The position numbers and the translations under genes are program-made. A stretch of DNA of 64,000 nt from Klebsiella quasipneumoniae subsp. quasipneumoniae. GTDB lineage: Bacteria > Pseudomonadota > Gammaproteobacteria > Enterobacterales > Enterobacteriaceae. The notes below the pieces were generated by a model. The model was not told the origin of the DNA, ran no database searches, and was given only the letters and a program-made list of their open reading frames with translations. The stretch lies in the NCBI RefSeq assembly GCF_020525925.1, contig NZ_CP084876.1, positions 5,208,001 to 5,272,000 of the forward strand, in the 5' to 3' direction. Below, one piece after another: positions 56,365 to 64,000 of this stretch (within the stretch, counting starts at the first letter, position 1; every line of letters begins with the position of its first letter).

Positions 56365-57267
56365 ATGGCTTATCAATCGCAAGATATTATTCGTCGTTCC
56401 GCGACTAACGGTTTCACCCCCGCGCCTCAGGCGCGGGACCACCAGCAGGAGGTGGCGAAGCTTATCGACGTCACCACCTGTATCGGCTGCAAAGCCTGTC
56501 AGGTGGCCTGCTCCGAATGGAACGATATTCGTGATGAAGTCGGTCACAACGTCGGGGTGTATGACAACCCGGCGGACCTGACCGCCAAGTCATGGACGGT
56601 AATGCGCTTCTCGGAAGTGGAGCAAAACGACAAGCTGGAATGGCTCATCCGCAAAGATGGCTGCATGCACTGCGCCGATCCGGGCTGCCTGAAGGCCTGC
56701 CCGTCAGAAGGCGCGATCATTCAGTACGCCAACGGCATCGTCGATTTCCAGTCCGAGCAGTGCATCGGCTGCGGTTACTGTATCGCCGGCTGTCCTTTCG
56801 ATGTGCCGCGTCTGAACCCGGAAGACAACCGCGTCTACAAATGTACCCTGTGCGTAGACCGCGTCACCGTCGGCCAGGAACCGGCCTGCGTGAAAACCTG
56901 CCCAACCGGCGCCATCCACTTTGGCTCCAAAGAGGATATGAAAACGCTGGCCGGCGAGCGCGTGGCTGAGCTGAAAACCCGCGGTTACGACAATGCGGGC
57001 CTGTACGATCCGGCCGGCGTCGGCGGCACCCACGTCATGTACGTGCTGCACCATGCCGACAAGCCGAATCTGTACCACGGCCTGCCGGAAAACCCGGAGA
57101 TCAGCCAGACCGTCAAGTTCTGGAAAGGCATCTGGAAACCGCTGGCGGCCGTCGGCTTCGCCGCGACCTTCGCAGCCAGTATCTTCCACTACGTCGGCGT
57201 CGGTCCGAACCGCGCGGAAGAGGAAGAGGACAACCTGCATGAAGAGAAAGACGAGGTGCGCAAATGA
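56365..57267 (+). CDS. fdoH: Formate dehydrogenase-O iron-sulfur subunit
   Basis: 300-residue electron-transfer subunit carrying four Fe4S4 clusters. Cysteine groups are visible: [11 protein letters not shown] near 39-49, C-M-H-C-A-D-P-G-C near 100-108, [11 protein letters not shown] near 133-143 and C-T-L-C near 160-163. A C-terminal membrane helix lies at about 258-278 ([13 protein letters not shown]). It follows fdoG by 12 bases and overlaps fdoI by four. Confidence 0.97.
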   Translation: MAYQSQDIIRRSATNGFTPAPQARDHQQEVAKLIDVTTCIGCKACQVACSEWNDIRDEVGHNVGVYDNPADLTAKSWTVMRFSEVEQNDKLEWLIRKDGCMHCADPGCLKACPSEGAIIQYANGIVDFQSEQCIGCGYCIAGCPFDVPRLNPEDNRVYKCTLCVDRVTVGQEPACVKTCPTGAIHFGSKEDMKTLAGERVAELKTRGYDNAGLYDPAGVGGTHVMYVLHHADKPNLYHGLPENPEISQTVKFWKGIWKPLAAVGFAATFAASIFHYVGVGPNRAEEEEDNLHEEKDEVRK

Positions 57268-57899
57268 AACGACGTGACACCATCGTGCGCTACACGGCGC
57301 CGGAACGCATCAACCACTGGGTCACCGCCTTCTGCTTCATCCTGGCGGCGGTAAGCGGGTTAGGCTTTTTCTTCCCGTCCTTTAACTGGCTGATGCATAT
57401 CCTCGGCACGCCGCAGCTGGCGCGAATTCTCCACCCATTCGTCGGGGTGGTGATGTTCGCGTCGTTCATCATCATGTTTTTCCGTTACTGGCACCACAAC
57501 CTAATCAATCGGGATGATATCTTTTGGGCGAAGAATATTCGTAAGATCGTCGTCAACGAGGAGGTGGGCGATACCGGACGCTATAACTTCGGCCAGAAAT
57601 GCGTATTCTGGGCGGCGATTATCTTCCTGGTACTGCTGCTGGTGAGCGGTGTGATCATCTGGCGTCCGTATTTTGCGCCGGCTTTCTCAATCCCGGTGAT
57701 CCGATTTGCGCTGATGCTGCATTCATTTGCCGCAGTGGCGTTAATTGTGGTTATCATGGTGCATATCTACGCCGCCCTCTGGGTGAAAGGCACCATTACC
57801 GCGATGGTGGAAGGCTGGGTCACCAGTACGTGGGCGAAGAAACATCACCCGCGCTGGTACCGAGAGGTCCGCCAGAAACAGGAAAAGTCATCTGAATGA
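57264..57899 (+). CDS. fdoI: Formate dehydrogenase-O cytochrome b556 subunit
   Basis: 211-residue inner-membrane subunit passing electrons to quinone. Four hydrophobic segments; haem-ligand histidines occur near residue 18 (R-I-N-H-W), 57 (L-H-P-F) and in the fourth helix (V-H-I-Y-A near 170). ATGA overlaps connect it to fdoH before and fdhE after. Confidence 0.96.
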   Translation: MKRRDTIVRYTAPERINHWVTAFCFILAAVSGLGFFFPSFNWLMHILGTPQLARILHPFVGVVMFASFIIMFFRYWHHNLINRDDIFWAKNIRKIVVNEEVGDTGRYNFGQKCVFWAAIIFLVLLLVSGVIIWRPYFAPAFSIPVIRFALMLHSFAAVALIVVIMVHIYAALWVKGTITAMVEGWVTSTWAKKHHPRWYREVRQKQEKSSE

Positions 57900-58825
57900 G
57901 TATTCGCATAATCCCGCAAGACGAGCTGGGTTCGAGCGAGAAACGCACGGCGGAAGCCATTCCGCCGCTACTGTTCCCCAGACTGAAAAATTTGTATAAC
58001 CGCCGCGCTGAACGCCTGCGCGAGCTGGCCGCCAACAACCCGCTGGGCGATTATCTGCGCTTTGCCGCGCTGATCGCCCATGCCCAGGAAGTGGTGCTGT
58101 ACGACCATCCGCTGCAGATGGATCTCACCGCCCGCATTAAAGCGGCCAGCGAACAGGGCAAGCCGCCGCTGGATATCCACGTCCTGCCGCGCGACAAACA
58201 CTGGCACAAGCTGCTGCACTCGCTGATTGCCGAGCTGAAGCCGGAGATGAGCGGCCCGGCGCTGGCGGTGATTGAGAATCTGGAAAAAGCCTCTGAGCAG
58301 GAGCTGGAGCAGATGGCCAGCGCGCTGTTTGCTTCCGACTTCGCCTCGGTCAGCAGCGATAAAGCGCCGTTCATCTGGGCCGCGCTGTCGCTCTACTGGG
58401 CGCAGATGGCCAGCCTGATCCCCGGAAAAGCGCGCGCCGAATACGGCGAACAGCGCCAGTTCTGCCCGGTGTGCGGCTCGATGCCGGTCTCCAGCATCGT
58501 GCAGATCGGTACCACCCAGGGGCTGCGCTATCTGCACTGCAATCTGTGCGAAACCGAGTGGCACGTGGTACGCGTCAAATGTAGCAATTGCGAACAGAGC
58601 CGCGATCTGCACTACTGGTCACTGGACAACGAGCAGGCTGCGGTGAAAGCTGAAAGCTGTGGCGACTGCGGAACCTACCTGAAGATTATGTATCAGGAGA
58701 AGGATCCAAAAGTCGAAGCCGTCGCCGACGATTTGGCATCCCTGGTGCTCGACGCCCGCATGGAGCAGGAAGGCTTCGCCAGAAGCTCAATAAACCCGTT
58801 CATGTTCCCTGGCGAAGGGGAGTAA
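57896..58825 (+). CDS. fdhE: Formate dehydrogenase formation protein FdhE
   Basis: 309-residue cytoplasmic accessory protein needed for activity of the Tat-exported formate dehydrogenases. The C-terminal part has four rubredoxin-type CxxC pairs: C-P-V-C near 187, C-N-L-C near 214, C-S-N-C near 230 and C-G-D-C near 255, which bind iron. It overlaps the fdoI stop (ATGA), so it is the last gene of fdoGHI-fdhE. Confidence 0.96.
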   Translation: MSIRIIPQDELGSSEKRTAEAIPPLLFPRLKNLYNRRAERLRELAANNPLGDYLRFAALIAHAQEVVLYDHPLQMDLTARIKAASEQGKPPLDIHVLPRDKHWHKLLHSLIAELKPEMSGPALAVIENLEKASEQELEQMASALFASDFASVSSDKAPFIWAALSLYWAQMASLIPGKARAEYGEQRQFCPVCGSMPVSSIVQIGTTQGLRYLHCNLCETEWHVVRVKCSNCEQSRDLHYWSLDNEQAAVKAESCGDCGTYLKIMYQEKDPKVEAVADDLASLVLDARMEQEGFARSSINPFMFPGEGE

Positions 58826-58836
58826 GTTCTCATCAA

Positions 58837-58865
58837 ACCGGGAAGCACTTGCGACCCGGTCTTTC
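58837..58865 (+). terminator. Possible terminator after fdhE
   Basis: ACCGGG (58837-58842) and CCCGGT (58855-58860) form a 6-bp stem with a 12-base loop followed by CTTTC. It is weak by itself but lies right after the operon. The rest of the 277-bp gap up to 59102 shows no convincing gene. Confidence 0.45.
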
Positions 58866-59102
58866 AATGCGTTTCTATAAAGCTCATCTTGCTACGCCAT
58901 TGGCTTACAGTAATCGAATCAGGCTCGTACAGCTACCAGTCACACATTACAAGTGCCAAACCGCAGTATCCAGCACCTCGGCCGGCATTCACGCATTTTT
59001 GCGAGCCGCTTTCCAGAACGTAAAGGCGATCTCATCAAGTCTGTCTTTTCGCCATAATCCAGGCTATAACACTGGATATTAAAACAGTATAAGGAACTTC
59101 AC

Positions 59103-60020
59103 ATGGCGCTGGAAAAAGGGATTGCTTCGCTGGTTGAGGCGTTTATTGCGGCAGAGCGTCCGTCATCACGCGATCAACATATTGATGATCGGAGAGCCGG
59201 CTATATCGCCAGCGCGGTACTCGCCGGGGAGATGGAAACCAGAGTGCGGGTGGAGGATATCACGCTGGAGGGGATGAACTTCCGCATCGTTTCACCACCC
59301 ACCGCCAGCGGCTTGTTGCCGACACTTATCTACTACCACGGCGGCTGTTTTGTCAGCGGCGGCTTTGCCACCCACGACAATCAGCTCCGTCAGCTAGCCT
59401 GGTTCAGCGGCTGCCGGGTGATCGCCGTGCAGTACCGCCTGGCGCCGGAGCATACCTTTCCGGCAGCGCACGATGACGCAGAACAAGGTGTCATGATTAT
59501 CCACCGACACGCGGAGCAGCTTGGCGTTGACGCATCACGCATCACCCTGGCTGGCGACAGCGCCGGCGGGCACCTCGCTCTGGTAACGGCCCTGCGCCTG
59601 AAAGCGAATACGGCGTGGCAACCCGCGCAACTGATTCTGATTTATCCCATGCTTGACCCCACCGCCAGCATGGCGAGCTACGTCAGCAACGGCGCTGACT
59701 ATGTGATTACCCGGGACACGCTGCTGAGCGGCTATGAAATGTACCTCGCCTCGACGCCGGCGAACCATCCGGATGCCAGTCCGCTCTGGCGCGACGATTT
59801 TCACGGTTTGCCGCCGGTGCATATTCTGACGGCGGAGTTCGATCCTTTACGCGACGAGGGCGAAGCGCTGCATCGAAGGCTGATGGCGCAAGGGGTGGAG
59901 AGTTCCTGTCAGCGCTATCTGGGAGTGATCCACGGCTTCTTTCAGCTGGGGGGGATCAGCCGCGCCGCGCGAGAGGCCATGCGGGATATCGCCTGGCGCG
60001 TAGCATCGCCAGGACGATAA
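59103..60020 (+). CDS. Alpha/beta hydrolase (HSL-family esterase)
   Basis: 305 residues with hormone-sensitive-lipase family motifs: the oxyanion H-G-G-C in Y-Y-H-G-G-C-F near 77-83, the nucleophile Ser in G-D-S-A-G-G-H near 155-161, the acid Asp in A-E-F-D-P-L-R-D near 244-251, and His in V-I-H-G-F-F near 276-281. Likely a soluble carboxylesterase for small acyl esters. ATG 59103 follows AAGGAAC. It is not part of this region in E. coli, so it looks like an accessory insertion between fdhE and fabY. Confidence 0.82.
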   Translation: MALEKGIASLVEAFIAAERPSSRDQHIDDRRAGYIASAVLAGEMETRVRVEDITLEGMNFRIVSPPTASGLLPTLIYYHGGCFVSGGFATHDNQLRQLAWFSGCRVIAVQYRLAPEHTFPAAHDDAEQGVMIIHRHAEQLGVDASRITLAGDSAGGHLALVTALRLKANTAWQPAQLILIYPMLDPTASMASYVSNGADYVITRDTLLSGYEMYLASTPANHPDASPLWRDDFHGLPPVHILTAEFDPLRDEGEALHRRLMAQGVESSCQRYLGVIHGFFQLGGISRAAREAMRDIAWRVASPGR

Positions 60021-60030
60021 CCGCCCGGGG

Positions 60031-61020
60031 CTACTCTTCCTCGTTGCCGCCCTCTTCGTAAGAGCCAAAGGGCTTCGCCGGCAGCACGATGTAGATCCCC
60101 TCGAATACGGCGCCCTGTTTATCGTCGCCAAAAAGCTCCACCTGCATTTGCACGCGGGCTTTACGCCCACGCGCCAGACGGTCAAGATCGCCGCTCAGAG
60201 AACCGAGGTCGGCAATGGCGCTGGGGCGGCCGCTAATGGGCTGACTGTAGCGGATGTGCGCATCCGCCAGAATGATGGTGCCCCCCAGGTGCCGCTCGCG
60301 CAGCATCAGCCAGATAAGCCCCCATCCGGTTAAGGTGGCGAGCGAGAACAAGCTGCCGGCAAACAGCGTGTGGTGCGGATTCTGATTCCCCGCTTCCGGC
60401 ATGGTAGTAATAAATTTCTGCCCGGTGTACTGCTGAATGCGCACGCCCATCTTTTCACTCAGCGGGATATGCTGATACCACGCCTGCTGTAGCTGCGCGC
60501 ACCAGTCGCCGCGGTGGAGAATATCGTCCAGCGACGCGACCGGTTTAATCATCAGGAAATGACGGATCGGCGTGGTGGTCGGGGTAGTAATCTCCCCCTG
60601 ATTGACAAAGCCGAGCTTGGCGAAAAACTCCACCGCATCTTCGCGAGCGCTACAGGTGACCCGCTTAACCCCTTCCTGACGCGCGACGGACTCGAGGGTC
60701 ATCGCCATCAGCGTACCCAGCCCTTTATCCTGCACCGAGGGATGAACGGCCATAAAGCGAATGGAAGCTTCATTCTCCGCATTGATATATAGCCGGCCGA
60801 CGGCCACCAGGTTGCCCTCTTCATCCACCACCATCTGATGATGCGCCATCGCATCCCAGGCGTCACGTTCCGAACCCTTAGGCTGATGCAGCGGCTTACG
60901 CAGCATTTCCCAACGGAACTGATAGTAGCTCTCTAACTCTTCTGCTGTTTGCGGTACACGAAGGTGATACATAGTCGTACTCTCTTTTGTTACCCGCAGC
61001 CTGCCCGGAAGCTGGGTCAT
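60031..61020 (-). CDS. fabY: Fatty acid biosynthesis protein FabY (YiiD)
   Basis: 329 residues from ATG 61020: an N-terminal GNAT domain with the acetyl-CoA loop Q-D-K-G-L-G-T-L near 94-101, fused to a C-terminal hot-dog thioesterase-like domain (about 175-320). In E. coli FabY offers an alternative start for fatty acid synthesis. The 60031-61020 frame matches the E. coli protein almost throughout. ATG overlaps the dtd stop by four bases. Confidence 0.9.
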   Translation of the reverse strand: MTQLPGRLRVTKESTTMYHLRVPQTAEELESYYQFRWEMLRKPLHQPKGSERDAWDAMAHHQMVVDEEGNLVAVGRLYINAENEASIRFMAVHPSVQDKGLGTLMAMTLESVARQEGVKRVTCSAREDAVEFFAKLGFVNQGEITTPTTTPIRHFLMIKPVASLDDILHRGDWCAQLQQAWYQHIPLSEKMGVRIQQYTGQKFITTMPEAGNQNPHHTLFAGSLFSLATLTGWGLIWLMLRERHLGGTIILADAHIRYSQPISGRPSAIADLGSLSGDLDRLARGRKARVQMQVELFGDDKQGAVFEGIYIVLPAKPFGSYEEGGNEEE

Positions 61021-61454
61021 ACCTGCAACCAAAAGGTCACGGGACCATCATTGACCAAAGAAACCTGCATATCCGCAGCGAATCTTCCGGTCTGGGTGTT
61101 CATTTCCTGCTGGCGACAGCGGGCGACAAAATACTCATACAGCGCCTCAGCGCGGTCCGGAGCAGCACCTTTCGAGAAGCTCGGCCGCATCCCCCGCTCG
61201 GTATCGGCCGCCAGCGTAAATTGCGAAACCACCAGCACGCTGCCGCCCGCCTGCTGAACATTCAGGTTCATTTTCCCCTCCGCATCGCTGAAGATGCGGT
61301 AGCCCAGCACGCGCTCGCAGAGGCGATTCGCTTTTTGTTCATCATCGTCTTTTTCGACCCCCAGCAGCACCAGAAGCCCCGGGCCAATTTCGCCCGTCAC
61401 TTCGTCCGCCACGGTAACGCTTGCACGGGATACGCGTTGAATTAATGCAATCAT
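61017..61454 (-). CDS. dtd: D-aminoacyl-tRNA deacylase
   Basis: 145-residue DTD that frees tRNA from mischarged D-amino acids (and glycine on tRNA-Ala). The chirality-checking motifs are S-Q-F-T-L near 77-81 and the G-P-V-T cross-subunit Gly-cisPro near 136-139. It overlaps fabY and yihY by four bases each, so the three are translationally coupled. Confidence 0.96.
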   Translation of the reverse strand: MIALIQRVSRASVTVADEVTGEIGPGLLVLLGVEKDDDEQKANRLCERVLGYRIFSDAEGKMNLNVQQAGGSVLVVSQFTLAADTERGMRPSFSKGAAPDRAEALYEYFVARCRQQEMNTQTGRFAADMQVSLVNDGPVTFWLQV

Positions 61455-62311
61455 GGTTGTTCTGTTTCTTCTGTTTTAAGTTTGCGGTATTCACCGAGAG
61501 TGACAGTAATTTCAGCGCCAAGCAAGACGATACACCAGGTCCAGTACACCCAGACGAACAAAATCGGCACCACCGAAATCACGCCATAAATGAGCTGATA
61601 GGACGGAAAGGTGGTGATATAGAGGGCAAACGCTTTTTTACCTGCCTCGAACAGCAGCGCCGCCACCAGCGCCCCGATCACCGCGTCGCGGTTACGCACC
61701 TGGGTGGTGGGTACAATACTGTAGAGCAGCCAGAATGCTGCCCAGGAGAGGATCAGCGGGAAAAGGCGGAGCAGATTATCAATTACGCCGTCGAGGTCGC
61801 TTGCCCAGCGCAGCGACAGCAGATAGGAACTGATCGCCAGGCTGGCGCCCGCCAGCAGCGGACCAAGGGTCAGGATCATCCAGTAGACGGCAAAGGAGTA
61901 AACTTTGGGCCGGCTGCGCGTGCTGCGCCAGATGGTGTTTAGCGCGCTGTCGATCGAGTACATCAGCAGCAGCGAGGTCACGATCAGGCCAAAGGCGCCT
62001 ACGGCGGTCATGCGGCTGGAATTGGCGACGAACTGCTCGATATATCCCTGGATCACATCCCCGGTCGCCGGAATAAAATTGGCGAAGATAAAATGGCGGA
62101 TCTGCACGCTGACTTCGGAGAACATGGGGAAGGCCGCAAACAGCGCGAACACGACGGCAATCAGCGGCACCAGGGACAGTAATGACACATAGGCGAGGTT
62201 CCCCGCCAGGGTGGTCATATGGTCTTCATCAATACGCCGCCACAGCAGCTTAAGCCACGCCAGCAGCGGCCGGGTATGGTGGAGTAATTTTTGATGAACG
62301 GTTCTTAACAT
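61451..62311 (-). CDS. yihY: YihY-family inner membrane protein
   Basis: 286 residues with six hydrophobic segments and conserved membrane signatures such as [12 protein letters not shown] near 39-50. Once called RNase BN (rbn), but that activity belongs to another protein; the function of YihY is unclear. It overlaps yihX by seven bases and dtd by four. Confidence 0.92.
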   Translation of the reverse strand: MLRTVHQKLLHHTRPLLAWLKLLWRRIDEDHMTTLAGNLAYVSLLSLVPLIAVVFALFAAFPMFSEVSVQIRHFIFANFIPATGDVIQGYIEQFVANSSRMTAVGAFGLIVTSLLLMYSIDSALNTIWRSTRSRPKVYSFAVYWMILTLGPLLAGASLAISSYLLSLRWASDLDGVIDNLLRLFPLILSWAAFWLLYSIVPTTQVRNRDAVIGALVAALLFEAGKKAFALYITTFPSYQLIYGVISVVPILFVWVYWTWCIVLLGAEITVTLGEYRKLKTEETEQP

Positions 62312-62904
62312 AGCTGTTTCGCGAAATAGTCAGGGATGGTCTTCTTCCCGGTCACCAGAATACTGGTGATCCCCAACCGGTTAGCCCCTGCTATATTATC
62401 GACGTTATCATCAAAAAAGACCGTATCTGCGGCGGAAAAACCCTCTTCTTCCAGTACTCGCTGATAAATTTGCGCTTCAGGCTTACGCATTCCCATCTCC
62501 TGAGACAGATAGATGCGATCGGCGGCAGCGCGCACTTCCGGGTATTCATCCGGCCAGAACGTGGTGTGAAGACGATTGGTATTGGAGAGCACCACCACGC
62601 GATGGCCCTGGGCACGCAGTTTTTGCATGATCGCAATCACTTCCGGACGCAGCGCGACAAACACCGCCTGCCAGCCGTGAGCAAACTGCTCATAGCTGAG
62701 GGACATATTCATTTCATGGCACATGGCGGCGGCAAAATCTTCATCGCTGAGCTCGCCGCGCTCATGCTGATGGAATGCCTCTCCCATGGTGAAATGCTGC
62801 TTCAGCGTCGCCAGCGGGATGCGGGTTAAATCGCTCCAGGCCCCCAATACCCGGTTGAAGTCAATGTCGACAATCACATTACCTAAATCAAAGATATAGA
62901 GCAT
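62305..62904 (-). CDS. yihX: Alpha-D-glucose-1-phosphate phosphatase YihX
   Basis: 199-residue HAD-superfamily phosphatase. The catalytic motif I is usually D-x-D; here [11 protein letters not shown] near 5-15 shows the first Asp followed by L-G-N, as in YihX. Motif II is V-L-S-N-T near 107-111, the motif III Lys is in M-R-K-P-E near 144-148, and motif IV is F-F-D-D-N near 167-171. It hydrolyses glucose-1-phosphate in E. coli. First gene of the yihX-yihY-dtd-fabY run. Confidence 0.93.
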   Translation of the reverse strand: MLYIFDLGNVIVDIDFNRVLGAWSDLTRIPLATLKQHFTMGEAFHQHERGELSDEDFAAAMCHEMNMSLSYEQFAHGWQAVFVALRPEVIAIMQKLRAQGHRVVVLSNTNRLHTTFWPDEYPEVRAAADRIYLSQEMGMRKPEAQIYQRVLEEEGFSAADTVFFDDNVDNIAGANRLGITSILVTGKKTIPDYFAKQLC

Positions 62905-62985
62905 TTTCGTCTCCTTCCGCGCCGTGGAAAATTAACTTTAGCGGGAAAGGCAGGATTTGACTATTGGCGTGTGATGCAGGAATCA

Positions 62986-63017
62986 AAAAAAGAAACCCCG
63001 CCGGAGAGGCGGGGTTT
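62986..63017 (-). terminator. Rho-independent terminator of typA
   Basis: On the minus strand AAACCCCGCC (63017-63008) pairs with GGCGGGGTTT (63002-62993) around a five-base loop, and the transcript then enters a T run (complement of 62986-62992). Confidence 0.92.
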
Positions 63018-63039
63018 TACGAACAACAAGAAGAATAAA

Positions 63040-64000
63040 TTACTCTTCTTTTGCACCGCGCATTGCGCGTTTACGGTCGTTCTCGGTCAGGTGACGTTTA
63101 CGGATACGGATAGAGGTCGGAGTGACTTCTACCAGTTCGTCGTCATCGATGAACTCCAGAGCCTGCTCCAGGGTCATCTTAACCGGCGGAACCAGAACCG
63201 TGGCTTCGTCAGTACCGGACGCACGCATGTTGGTCAGTTTCTTACCGGTCAGGCAGTTTACCGTCAGGTCGTTAGAACGGCTGTGAATACCGATGATCTG
63301 GCCTTCGTAAACTTCCGCACCGTGACCGAGGAACAGCTTACCGCGATCCTGCAGACCGAACAGGGCGAACGCTACCGCTTTACCCTGACCGTTGGAGATC
63401 AGCACGCCGTTGTTACGCTGGCCCACTTCGCCCGGACGAACGTCGTCGTAGTGGCTGAAGGTGGAGTACAGCAGACCGGTACCGGAGGTCATGGTCATGA
63501 ACTCTGAACGGAAGCCGATCAGACCGCGGCTTGGGATCACGTAGTCGAGACGTACGCGGCCTTTTCCGTCCGGATTCATGTTTTTCAGGTCGCCTTTACG
63601 CTCGCCCAGCGCCTGCATAACAGAACCCTGGTGCTGCTCTTCGACGTCCAGCGTCACGTTCTCGAACGGCTCTTGTTTACGGCCGTCGATTTCACGGAAG
63701 ATAACTTTCGGACGGGAAACCGCCATCTCGAAACCTTCACGACGCATGTTTTCAATCAGAACGGACAGGTGCAGTTCACCACGGCCGGAAACGCGGAACG
63801 CATCAGCGTCTTCGGTTTCTTCAACGCGCAGCGCCACGTTGTGCACCAGCTCTTTGTTCAGGCGGTCCAGAATCTGGCGAGAGGTAACGAACTTACCTTC
63901 TTTACCGCAGAACGGAGAGGTGTTGACGTTGAAGAACATGGAAACGGTCGGTTCATCGACGGACAGGGCCGGCAGCGCTTCGACATTCTGCGGATCGCAG
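63040..64000 (-). CDS. typA: Ribosome-associated GTPase TypA/BipA (3' part)
   Basis: Translation-factor GTPase acting in 50S assembly, especially at low temperature. About 320 C-terminal codons are in the window; the 5' half, with the G domain, lies beyond 64000. The frame continues past the first internal Met at 63939 to the window edge (C-D-P-Q-N-V-E-A-L-P-A-L-S-V-D-E). The segment covers the EF-G-like domains III/V and the BipA-specific C-terminal domain, ending L-T-E-N-D-R-K-R-A-M-R-G. It is intact up to its stop and terminator. Confidence 0.96.
   Translation of the reverse strand, partial: CDPQNVEALPALSVDEPTVSMFFNVNTSPFCGKEGKFVTSRQILDRLNKELVHNVALRVEETEDADAFRVSGRGELHLSVLIENMRREGFEMAVSRPKVIFREIDGRKQEPFENVTLDVEEQHQGSVMQALGERKGDLKNMNPDGKGRVRLDYVIPSRGLIGFRSEFMTMTSGTGLLYSTFSHYDDVRPGEVGQRNNGVLISNGQGKAVAFALFGLQDRGKLFLGHGAEVYEGQIIGIHSRSNDLTVNCLTGKKLTNMRASGTDEATVLVPPVKMTLEQALEFIDDDELVEVTPTSIRIRKRHLTENDRKRAMRGAKEE

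Noticed and set aside
58849..59082. A 77-codon frame between fdhE and the esterase gene
   Set aside because: No ribosome site, starts inside a hairpin, unusual composition and no recognisable domain.

Overview
This window is enterobacterial chromosome, most likely from the genus Klebsiella. The housekeeping genes follow the E. coli 88-89 min region (metLB/metJ, rpmE, priA, cytR, ftsN, hslVU, menA, rraA, pfkA, fieF, cpxPRA, sodA, rha, fdo, fabY, dtd, yihY, yihX, typA). The proteins are close to their E. coli counterparts, and the DNA is GC-rich with GC-rich REP-like palindromes. Klebsiella-type accessory sugar genes are inserted into this backbone. The genus is an inference from gene content; no database was searched.

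Layout. 1-2.2 kb: methionine genes with a MetJ operator, and ribosomal protein L31. 2.4-10.4 kb: priA, cytR, ftsN, the heat-shock protease hslVU, menA and rraA on the plus strand. 10.4-16.9 kb: pfkA, fieF, the Cpx envelope-stress system (with the CpxQ sRNA and a CpxR box), yiiM and sodA. 17.2-30.3 kb: an enlarged L-rhamnose locus with the rhaT permease, regulators rhaR/rhaS, rhaBAD, a four-gene ABC importer, lactaldehyde reductase and rhamnose mutarotase. 30.4-35.6 kb: a raffinose-type operon (alpha-galactosidase, LacY-type permease, LacA-type acetyltransferase) with a LacI-family repressor and twin operators. 35.7-37.3 kb: an azlCD exporter with a divergent XRE-cupin regulator.

37.3-51.8 kb holds two divergent, apparently uncharacterised PTS sugar systems. 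The minus-strand operon encodes an ascorbate-type EII (A, B and C), a PfkA-like sugar-phosphate kinase, a class II aldolase, a P-loop kinase and an unknown 89-residue protein, with no sugar-phosphate dehydrogenase. The plus-strand group encodes a LevR-type sigma-54 activator, a mannose-family EII (A, B, C and D), a GH88 unsaturated glucuronyl hydrolase and a KdgM-type porin, followed by a convergent GH43 glycosidase. I find three sigma-54 promoters (-24/-12 with the GG-N10-GC spacing) in front of the PTS operon, the porin and the GH43 gene. Each has an AGTGTCGA-like motif at about -101 to -114, and three such repeats lie in front of the activator gene itself. This suggests one activator controls outer-membrane entry, PTS import and intracellular cleavage of a uronate-containing glycan fragment. 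It is the most novel system in the window.

52-64 kb returns to backbone: a DUF1471 periplasmic peptide, fdhD, the selenocysteine-containing formate dehydrogenase-O operon fdoGHI-fdhE, an HSL-family esterase, fabY-dtd-yihY-yihX in overlapping order, and the 3' part of typA, cut by the window end.
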